Shown here: piece after piece, positions 52,256 to 60,100 of the stretch
How positions within the stretch are numbered: the stretch's first letter is position 1
Layout of the letters: every line of letters begins with the position of its first letter
NCBI GenBank assembly: GCA_002840055.1
Contig: PGZJ01000006.1
Location: 1-64,000, forward strand
Direction of reading: 5' to 3'
DNA: 64,000 nt
Source: Gammaproteobacteria bacterium HGW-Gammaproteobacteria-11
GTDB lineage: Bacteria > Pseudomonadota > Gammaproteobacteria > Pseudomonadales > Pseudomonadaceae
Made by a program: the position numbers and the translations under genes
The notes under the pieces: generated by a model
Told to the model about the DNA's origin: nothing
The model's database searches: none
The model's input: only the letters and a program-made list of their open reading frames with translations

Positions 52256-53860
52256 TCATTGCTGAGCAGGATCATTGGCGGCGCAGCGCAAATGCACGGA
52301 TTCCTTCTCAAGCGAACAATTGAGACGCAAATATTCCTCAACTTGGGCCTTAGCGAACTCGGCAAAAGGCTTTAGTGATTCCCTGTACCACAGGTAGTCG
52401 ACTGTGATGTTCTGGCTGGGCTGCCAGTTAAGGGGTAAGGATCGCAACGGTTCATAGGCGCTAAGTGGTGCAGTGGAGAAACCATCACTCCCCAGCCCAT
52501 TTCTAATCCATGTGTCCACCAGGCGCTGATTGGCAGGAAGGAGAGACAGGTAGGCTGCTGCCGCCTTCATGGCGAGGCCGGGCTCAGTTTGAGCGCCTTC
52601 AGAATACAGGTGCTTTGTGGCCTCGTTGGCAGCCCTGAAAATAGCGTCACCTTGTGACGTGAACTCAGCAGAATCACGATTTACCTGGGCTTCAAACAAA
52701 GCGAGGTAGTACGGAATAAATTTACTGCACTGAAACTCAGCTATTGCCTGTAGTGTCGCATCACTAATAAAGGGTGCAAGATCTTCCGCTAACAAACTAT
52801 CCATGACACCCACAAAATTGGCGTCTATCAAGGGCAGGTCTGCCACATAGAGCTGCGTCAACATGGGGCCGTCGCAGCGTCCGATTGCAACATCGTAGGC
52901 AGTGCGGCGTTGCAGCTCAGGCAGATAGTAGTCAAAGGCTAGGCCCTGATTAAGCGCGCCCTGAATAGCCGCATAAATATGTCCTTCTTCAATTCGGCGC
53001 ACATTCTTCAGTACATCAAGCCTGCCGTGAATGACAGCAACATCCGCTACCGAAATGGGGCTGTTTTGAACAGCGCTGCTCTGATGAGGGCTGTGCTGAG
53101 CAAAGCGAGGGTCGGGCAGGACACGCTGTAAAAGATTCTGCTCAGCTTCGGAGAACTGTCCCAGTACTAAGCTGAGATCGGTTCTGTAGTCGGGAATCGT
53201 GCGGGCTATAGCTTGCAGCTCGAAGTAGCGGTCGATATCTCCCGCCAATAAAGCCTGTTCCCTGGATTGACCACTTAAATACCAGGCCTGGGTATTTTGC
53301 TCGCAGATTTGCTGCACCAGCTCCCTATTCCTGGGGTTCCAGGACCGAAAGTTGGGTGGGAATATCTCCAGATAATAATTGCCGAAATAGGTAACGCTGG
53401 AATAAATGCAGGGAAATCCTGGGCTAACGCCGCTCTGCCCGCGCATGTTGAAAAAATCGATTCTGCCGGCGAAATTTTCCTTGGCGTCGGACCAGCTCCG
53501 GGTAGCGACTATAGCGTCAGCGCCCGGCCACCACGCATGCACTGTGAATTTCGGATTGACGGGAATGACCAGCACGATTACGGCAAGCAACACCAAGGGC
53601 AGCTTGAAAAGCTGGTCGATGACTACGCCCCGATGCAGCCTGACAAACATTAAGCCAATGAGTGGTATCAGTACCAAGGGCAGCAGCTTAACCAGGTTCT
53701 CGTTATCGATGCTGATAAAGAAGAGGCTAATAAAAGCCCTGGGTTTATTCATTATTAGCGTAGTAAGCAACAACCCGAGACAGATCAAAGTCATAAAAAT
53801 CAGCAGCGGGTTGGCTTTGAAATCAAATCTATACCGGGTATTTTCTGCGGGGGATTTCAT
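52256..53860 (-). CDS. large orphan protein with N-terminal membrane helices
   Basis: A 534-residue protein I do not recognise. Three hydrophobic segments lie in the first 105 residues (NPLLIFMTLICLGLLLTTLI, LVKLLPLVLIPLIGLMFV, LVLLAVIVLVIPV). The remainder is soluble, probably periplasmic, with two short Cys contexts (GVSPGFPCIYS and AIGRCDGPM) and a C-terminal LNCSLEKESVHLRCAAND. Helical repeat-like stretches occur in the middle, but no motif. It is a single gene between the desaturase and the cassette cluster. An AAATCTGTCACGTTTT motif lies just upstream. Confidence 0.65.
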   Translation of the reverse strand: MKSPAENTRYRFDFKANPLLIFMTLICLGLLLTTLIMNKPRAFISLFFISIDNENLVKLLPLVLIPLIGLMFVRLHRGVVIDQLFKLPLVLLAVIVLVIPVNPKFTVHAWWPGADAIVATRSWSDAKENFAGRIDFFNMRGQSGVSPGFPCIYSSVTYFGNYYLEIFPPNFRSWNPRNRELVQQICEQNTQAWYLSGQSREQALLAGDIDRYFELQAIARTIPDYRTDLSLVLGQFSEAEQNLLQRVLPDPRFAQHSPHQSSAVQNSPISVADVAVIHGRLDVLKNVRRIEEGHIYAAIQGALNQGLAFDYYLPELQRRTAYDVAIGRCDGPMLTQLYVADLPLIDANFVGVMDSLLAEDLAPFISDATLQAIAEFQCSKFIPYYLALFEAQVNRDSAEFTSQGDAIFRAANEATKHLYSEGAQTEPGLAMKAAAAYLSLLPANQRLVDTWIRNGLGSDGFSTAPLSAYEPLRSLPLNWQPSQNITVDYLWYRESLKPFAEFAKAQVEEYLRLNCSLEKESVHLRCAANDPAQQ

Positions 53861-53942
53861 TGTTGAATTATCATCGTTGGAATGGAAGTAAATCTGTCAC
53901 GTTTTGACTAGTGATACTTGAAGCGCCCCTCGTTTGCATTGG

Positions 53943-54293
53943 CTAAATTGGTTGCAGAGCCCCTGAAAAACCGACTTTGTAGCCCAGATTTTTCAACTCC
54001 TTGGATGCTCGATTGTAAGCCAGAAGCATGATTATCAGGAATCCAAGCGGGAATAAGACCAGTAGAACGGTAATGATTGCCATAAACCAGCTGTATGCGA
54101 CCTTAGCGAGCCAGGCTACCGCAAAAACGAAGGCTAGATTGAAGGGGATAACGGCATATACCAAGGGTGACTCTTGTAAAAACAGTATGACGATCACGTT
54201 GGCGAGAATAGCTTGCAGAAACGTGATGCCGACATACTTGATCGGTAAAGCCAGTTGTTCAGCACGGCCATCAGCTGAATCGGATGTGCTCAT
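53943..54293 (-). CDS. small membrane protein after last attC
   Basis: A 116-residue protein with three hydrophobic segments: LQAILANVIVILFLQES, LVYAVIPFNLAFVFAVAWLA and WFMAIITVLLVLFPLGFLII. The family is unknown to me. Its start follows GTTAAAC of attC4 by about 15 bp, which is the position of a cassette gene, but no attC follows it on the left, so it is either the last, truncated cassette or the flanking chromosomal gene. Confidence 0.6.
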   Translation of the reverse strand: MSTSDSADGRAEQLALPIKYVGITFLQAILANVIVILFLQESPLVYAVIPFNLAFVFAVAWLAKVAYSWFMAIITVLLVLFPLGFLIIMLLAYNRASKELKNLGYKVGFSGALQPI

Positions 54294-54306
54294 TTTTACT
54301 CCATTA

Positions 54307-54396
54307 GTTTAACGCCCGGCTTTGGGGTGGACTTGTTGCCGCGTGCGGTGGAAGGCCGTCCCAGCCCCGAAGGCGCGACAAAGCCGATTGTTATGT
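54307..54396 (-). other. attC recombination site 4
   Basis: Read on the minus strand it opens with ACATAAC (54396-54390), two bases after the stop of the HEPN-like gene, and closes with the consensus core GTTAAAC (54313-54307). The 90-bp interior is imperfectly self-complementary (GGCTTTGT...; ...CAAAGCCG). Confidence 0.75.
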
Positions 54397-54398
54397 TT

Positions 54399-54869
54399 TC
54401 AATAACACTGTGTGTAGTCAGCCTCAAAGTCGGCCATGGCAGCCAGCAGATCCAGGATGACCTTTCCGTTCGACAATAGCTTTTTGGTTCGATCGGGATC
54501 ATCCCAGCCGTCAGCACCATGCTTTCCACCGTGAAATAGATTGTTTCGGACAGTTTTGAGAAGGCGGACAACCCTGCAAAGATCTGAACGACAGTCACCC
54601 ATATCAACTTCTTTCCACTCCACAGCCGAATTCGGGCCCACCTTTTGTCGCTTTGGATTTAATTCCAGCAACTCTCGTGTCTGCTTAGAATGTTTAAAAT
54701 CACCTGCATACCGCTCAATAAAGGCATCCCAACCTGGCTCAGCATTTTCTCCAATGTCATTACGCTTGAGGAGCTTGTTTTCTTTTAGCGCAAATTCGAA
54801 TCGAGAGAACCAGTAGAAGAAATCGAATGCAATATCTTTCAACTCGTCATGAATATCTTCTCTACGCAC
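54399..54869 (-). CDS. HEPN-like protein in a cassette
   Basis: A 156-residue all-helical-looking protein. Near the C-terminus TVRNNLFHGGKHG contains R-N-N-L-F-H, an R-X4-H motif of the kind that forms the RNase active site in HEPN proteins. The N-terminal helix ELKDIAFDFFYWFSRFEFALK fits the first HEPN helix. Cassette position between two attC sites. HEPN proteins often act in abortive infection or toxin systems, so a defence role is plausible. Start: GTG at 54869 with AGGAG upstream. Confidence 0.7.
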   Translation of the reverse strand: MRREDIHDELKDIAFDFFYWFSRFEFALKENKLLKRNDIGENAEPGWDAFIERYAGDFKHSKQTRELLELNPKRQKVGPNSAVEWKEVDMGDCRSDLCRVVRLLKTVRNNLFHGGKHGADGWDDPDRTKKLLSNGKVILDLLAAMADFEADYTQCY

Positions 54870-54883
54870 GGATTCTCCTGAAA

Positions 54884-54952
54884 GTATAGCGCCGTGCTCT
54901 GGGGCAAGCCGAAGCTTAGCGTAGGTTTGTCCCTAGCAGCACTTTGTTATGC
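54884..54952 (-). other. attC recombination site 3
   Basis: On the minus strand it opens with GCATAAC (54952-54946), which contains the stop codon TAA of the preceding gene, and ends with GCTATAC (54890-54884), a one-base departure from GTTRRRY. Interior arms CAAAGTGCTGCT and the facing AGAGCACGGCG are complementary in part. Confidence 0.65.
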
Positions 54953-55480
54953 CTTTTTTGCAATTGAGGATTTATATTCAGTTTCACACAGCTCCCAAAG
55001 TGTAAGAAATTTTTCTACAGTCGGGAATTTGTCTCTATTTGCAAGCGTTCGATGCACATTTCCCTCGCTTTCACGGACAACGTGTTTTTCGTGCACCACA
55101 TCATGATAGTTGTTCCATTGCCCCTCTTTCTTGGGCACTGGATACCTTCCACTCCAGATAATAAGCTCGGATAAAAGCTCAAGGGTGCACTCCTGGTCCT
55201 TATTTATTTTTAGCCCAACTAGCGTGCACAGGTCGTTTAGACGATGATTAGCTTCGTATACTTTTGATGTTGCGATGGCTATTGATTTCAAGGCTAATTC
55301 AAGCGCTATTCCAGAGTTATAGTAATAGGGAAAAGGTGGAGAATATTCTTCGGATTTAGCAATCAATATTGCTGCCTCCTTGAAATCCACGGCTCTCTTC
55401 ATCCAGTTTTCGGGGTCTGTTCCGATCTTGGAAAAAGTGAAACCTGTAATCTCCCGAACTTCCTTTTTACTAAGACTCAC
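54947..55480 (-). CDS. HEPN-domain-like protein in a cassette
   Basis: A 177-residue helical protein. The run YYYNSGIALELALKSIAI, then NHRLNDLCTLVG and LIIWSGRYPVP, is the pattern of HEPN-fold proteins found with nucleotidyltransferases or in defence loci; a strict R-X4-H was not found. GTG start at 55480, about 18 bp after GTTATGC of attC2. The stop codon lies inside the next attC. Likely a cytoplasmic defence or accessory protein; exact role unknown. Confidence 0.7.
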   Translation of the reverse strand: MSLSKKEVREITGFTFSKIGTDPENWMKRAVDFKEAAILIAKSEEYSPPFPYYYNSGIALELALKSIAIATSKVYEANHRLNDLCTLVGLKINKDQECTLELLSELIIWSGRYPVPKKEGQWNNYHDVVHEKHVVRESEGNVHRTLANRDKFPTVEKFLTLWELCETEYKSSIAKKA

Positions 55481-55497
55481 GACTTATCTCTCATTAG

Positions 55498-55569
55498 GCA
55501 TAACGCCGCTCTCTGCGGCAAGTTTGGAGCGCAGCGGAAAACTTGTCCGGCAGCAGCGCCTTGTTAACT
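55498..55569 (-). other. attC recombination site 2
   Basis: A 72-bp site: on the minus strand it opens AGTTAAC-AAGGCGCTGC (55569 leftward), five bases after the DUF4365 gene stop, and ends GCGGCGTTATGC with the core GTTATGC (55504-55498). The arms GCGCTGCTGCCGG-ACAAGTTTTCCGC and the facing AACTTGCCGCAGAGAGCGGC are imperfectly complementary. It looks like a classical 59-base element. Confidence 0.88.
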
Positions 55570-55573
55570 GTGA

Positions 55574-57397
55574 TCAAATCGAGTCGATTTTGGTAATGAT
55601 TTCTTTATGCTTTCGCATCTCTTCATTTTGCCATTTACTATTCCAATGCCAGTCGCTGGACCTTGGATTTTTATGCTCACAGTTTCTGCAATACTGATTT
55701 TCGAAACCGAATTCTTTAATAGGCGACTTGTAAATATTATCCAAGTCCCAGCCCCCCATGGCATACCCCATTTTTATACAATGCACCCACTTCATCGCTG
55801 CGGATGGTAATCCCAGCATTCTGGCTGGGATTCCTTGTGCACTAGACGGGAATACTATTAAATTCTCACAATCCTTGATGACTCTCTCAGGATTATAATC
55901 TTTAAGCCCTTGTTTTATTATCTGGCCCATTTCATCTTTAGGGTCATCGTAGTTGAACCCTAAAGCTTTTGCCCTTTCACGAAAAAAATTTAACTCATCT
56001 TCTGGGGTTGCATCCTCATTGCTTTTCTTAATGTCAGCTTTTATTTTAGCAATCGTATCAGTAACGCTAACCCTTATGGATTCACTCTTAATGAGTTTTG
56101 CCAGCTCAAAAGATTCATCAAAATGAAAGCCCGCTTCTGGGGTGTTTATCTTAAAGGTTGAATTCAAAATAAGTATTTCAGCCATGAAATTCTCTTGATC
56201 CAGCTCTTTCGAAAGATTGACGGATAGATCAATACAAAATTTCATCCATGCATATAAGTAATTCGACTGTTCATCCAGGCCATCCATCGACAACCTATGT
56301 GCGAATATTGCAACCTTGGGTCCTATTCTTGGTAGAGTTTCAAGCAAAAGATACTTATTTCCTGAGAAGATTATTCTATTTATAAGGCGCACAGCTTTTT
56401 CAACTTCCTTTGCAGCCTTCAGCACCACTTGGGATCTTGAAAAATCGACAACCCACTTAGTTAAGTCATCATTCTCCGACATTTTTGCAGATAGATAATA
56501 GTGATAGTCGGCATCAACTGAAATTTTTAATCTAATACTTCGCAATAATAGTATGGAATATAGGCGAATATGCTCTTTTGCCTTGTTTTCTCTAACCAGG
56601 TCTATAAGTAACACATACAAATTGAAGCATAATCTTTGATATTCTTCTGACCTTGGATCTACCTTTTGCAAGTAGACTCGTTCTATATAGAGACCTGCAC
56701 AGAATCTAGTTTCTACTTTTTCAGTTGCAGAGTTTAAGACGTCCTTAGCATTATCAAATAACGCATCGAACTCACCACTTACATAAAGCCTTTCAAATTT
56801 TTCACTAAACAAATGAAAATTCATCTGTTTTGATTTTTCTAGCATTTCTGCAATAAGCGCATCAGGCGACTTTTTAATCATAGTTTCGATTGGTGAGGTC
56901 ATTCTGCTTAGTGCGCTTGCCCTCAACCAATTCATATTGGCCTCGACGGACGCCAACAGTTCTTCATGCTTCTCAGGTAGTGTATCGGTTACCGGGATAT
57001 GAATAGCAATACTCTTCTGGCTATTGTCCAAGGCCAGCTTCATGCTTTCCCTAAGCTGAGAATCATCCTGCAGGCTTTTCCAAAAAATCTTATTTGTAGT
57101 TACGTCCACAACAATCAGAATTATCGGAATCTCTACTTCCTGCATGTAATATCTAAGTCTTTCAAGTTTAAGGCTGAAAGATGCAATGGTTCCATTTTCG
57201 ATAATAGAAACTGATTCCTGGCCTTTTATTTGAGCTTTAAAGATAAAACCAGTTGCATTGTCAGTTTCGTTAGCAAGTTCGATTTCACCATCTATGCCGT
57301 AATCTTCTTGATCTTCCTGTGATCTAAATATCCAGTGATTAGGTAGATGAAACTCGAGTATTCTGCCTGCTTTGCGCCCAATTTCTTTCGCGTTCAT
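55574..57397 (-). CDS. DUF4365 PD-(D/E)XK nuclease-like protein in a cassette
   Basis: A 607-residue protein. The first 120 residues form a DUF4365 domain: GIDGEIEL (about 34-41) and GFIFKAQIKGQES (about 50-62) match the D...QXK core of PD-(D/E)XK nucleases, and an N-terminal helix precedes them (GRKAGRILEFHL). The rest is a long helical region (about 150-500) and a C-terminal part with a short Cys pattern (QYCRNCEHKN). DUF4365 proteins occur in phage-defence contexts. Base composition is clearly AT-rich compared with the core genes. Unusually long for a cassette gene. Confidence 0.82.
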   Translation of the reverse strand: MNAKEIGRKAGRILEFHLPNHWIFRSQEDQEDYGIDGEIELANETDNATGFIFKAQIKGQESVSIIENGTIASFSLKLERLRYYMQEVEIPIILIVVDVTTNKIFWKSLQDDSQLRESMKLALDNSQKSIAIHIPVTDTLPEKHEELLASVEANMNWLRASALSRMTSPIETMIKKSPDALIAEMLEKSKQMNFHLFSEKFERLYVSGEFDALFDNAKDVLNSATEKVETRFCAGLYIERVYLQKVDPRSEEYQRLCFNLYVLLIDLVRENKAKEHIRLYSILLLRSIRLKISVDADYHYYLSAKMSENDDLTKWVVDFSRSQVVLKAAKEVEKAVRLINRIIFSGNKYLLLETLPRIGPKVAIFAHRLSMDGLDEQSNYLYAWMKFCIDLSVNLSKELDQENFMAEILILNSTFKINTPEAGFHFDESFELAKLIKSESIRVSVTDTIAKIKADIKKSNEDATPEDELNFFRERAKALGFNYDDPKDEMGQIIKQGLKDYNPERVIKDCENLIVFPSSAQGIPARMLGLPSAAMKWVHCIKMGYAMGGWDLDNIYKSPIKEFGFENQYCRNCEHKNPRSSDWHWNSKWQNEEMRKHKEIITKIDSI

Positions 57398-57416
57398 TGA
57401 TTCTCCATTAGCAGGC

Positions 57417-57492
57417 AGTTAACGTTTGGTTAAAGGGCGGGCGTCTGCCCGTCCCAGTGAGCGAAGCGAACGGCTTGAACCATTAGTTACGT
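57417..57492 (-). other. attC recombination site 1
   Basis: On the minus strand: opening ACGTAAC-TAATGGTTCAAGC (57492 leftward) contains the stop of the upstream cassette gene; the end is CCTTTAACCAAACGTTAACT with core GTTAACT (57423-57417). GGTT-C-AA faces TT-AACC, leaving an extrahelical base as in characterised attC sites. Its look is very close to classical attC sites of aadA type. Confidence 0.9.
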
Positions 57493-57777
57493 TGTAACAC
57501 AGAATAGCCGCTGATCGATTTCATACACGAGGTCAGATATTTCGTGTAACTCCATCAACTCTTTGTTGGTAGGCATTCTGGTGGCTACTGCCCCGCGCGG
57601 AACAGATTTTATTAGTGGGTAGATTGAAACTAGAGTCGGTTCTTCTCTTGTCATGATTTCTTCAATTACGAATGAGTCCACGATAGAGGCTACGGGATAT
57701 TCGTTGCATTCCAGTTCGATTTCTTTCTTCTCCGAACCTTTGCGTGCGTAGGTGACTTTGATTTTGTATGTGCGCAT
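57487..57777 (-). CDS. small orphan cassette protein
   Basis: A 96-residue protein (MRTYKIKVTYARKGSEKKEI..., ends FCVTT), acidic in the centre, with no recognised domain. The stop codon is inside attC1, and GTTAGGT lies 15 bp before its start codon, so it is a complete cassette. GGAAG precedes the ATG. It is the first cassette of the visible array. Confidence 0.7.
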   Translation of the reverse strand: MRTYKIKVTYARKGSEKKEIELECNEYPVASIVDSFVIEEIMTREEPTLVSIYPLIKSVPRGAVATRMPTNKELMELHEISDLVYEIDQRLFCVTT

Positions 57778-58160
57778 GGAGCTTCCTTAGTACCTAACAG
57801 TGTATTGGACCGACGGCTTTATGATCACATATCAGTGACTTCTTTATGATCACGCTTTCACCGGTCATGGCTAAAGATTCTTTCTTATTAAAAATCAGAT
57901 GGTTACTCTGTCGGCTGGCGGCCCACCCTGTAATCGCTTGACTTCTTGGTAATTAGGGTCAGATGAATATTTCTTCTCTTCGTCATTATCCGTCACGAGT
58001 TAGCGGGTAGAAATGTTCATCTGACTTGCGTTTACTTACAAAGCTTTTCATGGTTTTTTGGGTTGCTAAATTTTAGTTTGGGTTCAATGTTGCGTAGCAG
58101 ATTATGAAATGTGGCTACAAAGTTAAAAAATGACATATTTACTCTCTGCATTAATCGAAC
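57778..58160. other. 383-bp gene-free stretch with repeats
   Basis: It contains GTTAGGT of the cassette boundary (57792-57798, minus), two direct copies of CTTTATGATCAC about 25 bp apart (near 57818 and 57842), and an inverted repeat at 57958-58025. No ORF or RNA gene could be supported. The right end of the cassette array or its attI could lie here, but no attI was recognised. Confidence 0.5.
57958..58025. repeat. 68-bp inverted-repeat element
   Basis: GTCAGATGAATATTTC (57958-57973) is nearly repeated inverted as GAAATGTTCATCTGAC (58010-58025), one mismatch in 16. The sequence is related in style to AAATCTGTCCCGTT motifs found near gene ends at 47173, 49498 and 53888. May be a small non-autonomous element. 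Confidence 0.55.
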
Positions 58161-58775
58161 TCAATTGATGCGGATATAGAAGTAGAGCGCAACATTGACC
58201 GGACGAGTCTCCTCGTCGCCACCAGCATTAATATCGGCAACGTCGGAGATAGTCTCCGAGTGTGCGTGCATGCGAAGAGCATACTGGTTGCGCCCATCCC
58301 CACCTTCACCGGTTTCGGCCCAGTCGCTCCACCCGTCTCGTGGAACAATAGGTTGAGCGTTGTTGTACTCATGCCGCCGACTTTTGTAGTTACCAGCGGT
58401 GAAAGAGTCGATGCGCGTATCTCGGTAGCTGATCGAGGCCTTGAAGGGTGCACCAGGACGCTTGGTGGCTTGATGTTGATAGCTGTAGCCGTTCAGTTCA
58501 CGGCGAGGTCCGGGATCGACGTCGTTCCAGTGGGTGTTAGGTTCACCTGGAGAGAAGAACTGATTGAGCCCTCGGAGGAACTGGCCTCGGAGATCGGGTA
58601 CAGGTCGACCGAATCTGGTGTGAAACTTCGAACCTGGAACCTCACGGCCATCTGCTGGAGCCCAAGTAGATGTTGCTGAGTCGTAGGCGGCGTCAGGTTG
58701 ATCGGTCATGACTTTTACAAGTTCATTGAAATCAAGGACGGACGTAATTATCGTTCCAAGGGGGGTATTCGTCAT
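58161..58775 (-). CDS. phage tail collar-like protein
   Basis: A 204-residue protein resembling the collar/foot part of phage tail fibres: WAPADGREVPGSKF followed by VPDLRGQFLRGLNQF (about 41-94) and the terminal RPVNVALYFYIRIN, the usual G-R-x-V-P-D-L-R-G-x-F...R-P-x-N-x-A-L-x-x-x-I-R pattern. No other phage gene stands next to it, so it is a solitary prophage remnant or a host gene derived from one. ATG at 58775 with AGGAG upstream. Confidence 0.8.
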   Translation of the reverse strand: MTNTPLGTIITSVLDFNELVKVMTDQPDAAYDSATSTWAPADGREVPGSKFHTRFGRPVPDLRGQFLRGLNQFFSPGEPNTHWNDVDPGPRRELNGYSYQHQATKRPGAPFKASISYRDTRIDSFTAGNYKSRRHEYNNAQPIVPRDGWSDWAETGEGGDGRNQYALRMHAHSETISDVADINAGGDEETRPVNVALYFYIRIN

Positions 58776-59206
58776 TGGTTTACTCCTTCAGATGACTTGG
58801 TGTGAAGTGCCTTGCGCAAGTTTTACGCACGAATTTGGAAACGCGATGCAGTGGAATGCTAGTCGCAGTGATGTTGATATTTGAGGCCTAATCGCCAGAT
58901 ACGCTACCGCCCGATCCTGAGCTTAGACAAATCGCGGTTTACTGTTCGGGTTGTATTGGGGGAGGGCAGACTGTCCGTGTCTTGCTGGGGGCTGACTGCA
59001 ATCCCTTGCTGTTATCGAGAGTAAGTCAGGGTCGCCGGGCTGTCCAAGTCTTTTTGCCGCGCCAGAATTCAAGCAGCCCCCGGCAGCGTCAGTTGCCCCC
59101 ATCCACCCCAACAATACCCCCACATACGCTTTGGTAACTCAACTGGTCCCCGTGACCGGTGAGTTCTACACTGGTGCGAATTTGCTGAACGCCATGGAGC
59201 TACGTT
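58776..59206. other. 431-bp gene-free stretch
   Basis: Neither coding sequence nor clear repeat is visible between the collar-like gene (-) and the crotonase gene (+). It should hold the two divergent promoters. The only small symmetry noted is GGTC-CCCGT-GACC near 59145. Confidence 0.4.
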
Positions 59207-60067
59207 ATGTCTTATGAAACCCTCGACTACCAGGTACAGGACGGCATTCTGACCCTGACCCTCAACCGCCCTGACCGGATGAATGCCTTTAACGGGCAGA
59301 TGCGCCGTGAGTTGCTGGCGGCCTTTGATGCGGCGGATGCTGATGATGCGGTGCGGGTAATCATCATGACCGGGGCGGGGCGGGCATTTTGTGCTGGTGC
59401 GGATCTGGAGAAGGGAGGCGATACCTTCAACCGCCACAAGCGTCAGGACCAGCCCGAAGGCGATGAACTGCGTGATGGTGGCGGTACGGTGTCGCTGCGG
59501 ATTTACGAATGTACCAAGCCGGTGATTGGCGCTTTCAATGGTGCGGCGGTGGGTGTGGGCGTGACCATGACCCTGCCGATGGATATTCGCATGGCTTCGA
59601 CCAACGCCAAGTTCGGTTTTGTCTTTGCCCGCCGCGGTATCACCATGGAGGCCTGCTCGAGCTGGTTCCTGCCGCGTCTGGTTGGCCCCATGCAGACTGC
59701 TGAATGGGTGCATACAGGCCGCGTGTTCAGTGCTGAAGAAGCGCTCAAGGGCGGCTTGATCCGCAGTATCCACGAGCCGGAGGAACTGATGCCGGCGGCC
59801 TATGCCCTGGCGCGTGAAATTGCCGACAACACTTCGGGCATGTCTGCCCTGCTGAACCGTCAGCTGATGTGGCGCATGCTCGGTGCCGATCACCCGATGG
59901 AAGCGCATATTGTCGATTCACGGGCGATTGCCTACATGGGCGAATCTGCCGATGCCAAGGAGGGTGTGCAGTCCTTCCTGGAGAAGCGTGCGCCGCAGTT
60001 CAAGCTCAGCCCGAGCAAGGACCGCCCGCCGTTCTATCCCTGGTGGGATGAGCGCAAGTTCCGTTAA
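59207..60067 (+). CDS. enoyl-CoA hydratase/isomerase family protein
   Basis: Crotonase-superfamily enzyme (286 aa). Oxyanion-hole segments AGRAFCAGADLEKGG (about 60-74) and FNGAAVGVGVTMTLPMDIRMA (about 108-127, in part) are intact, followed by FGFVFARRGITMEACSSWFLPRLVG (part), which carries the catalytic acidic position. The length and the style resemble the widespread crotonase/enoyl-CoA hydratase family proteins of pseudomonads. GGAG precedes the ATG. A glyoxalase I gene follows by 33 bp, probably cotranscribed. Confidence 0.93.
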   Translation: MSYETLDYQVQDGILTLTLNRPDRMNAFNGQMRRELLAAFDAADADDAVRVIIMTGAGRAFCAGADLEKGGDTFNRHKRQDQPEGDELRDGGGTVSLRIYECTKPVIGAFNGAAVGVGVTMTLPMDIRMASTNAKFGFVFARRGITMEACSSWFLPRLVGPMQTAEWVHTGRVFSAEEALKGGLIRSIHEPEELMPAAYALAREIADNTSGMSALLNRQLMWRMLGADHPMEAHIVDSRAIAYMGESADAKEGVQSFLEKRAPQFKLSPSKDRPPFYPWWDERKFR

Positions 60068-60100
60068 GTCATTGCCTGGTCATTTGCAGAGGAGAGCGCC

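Larger units (their letters stand above)
53943..57798 (-). mobile_element. integron-type gene cassette cluster without integrase (CALIN-like)
   Basis: Five leftward genes are separated by attC-like sites at 54307, 54884, 55498 and 57417. Each site sits directly after a stop codon, and the stops of two genes lie inside the first core site. Each following gene starts within about 20-25 bp after a GTTRRRY-type sequence (GTTAACT, GTTATGC, GTTAAAC, plus GTTAGGT at 57792-57798 before the first gene). The region is AT-richer than its surroundings. No intI gene lies within the window; the integrase would be expected to the right of 57798. Confidence 0.8.
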
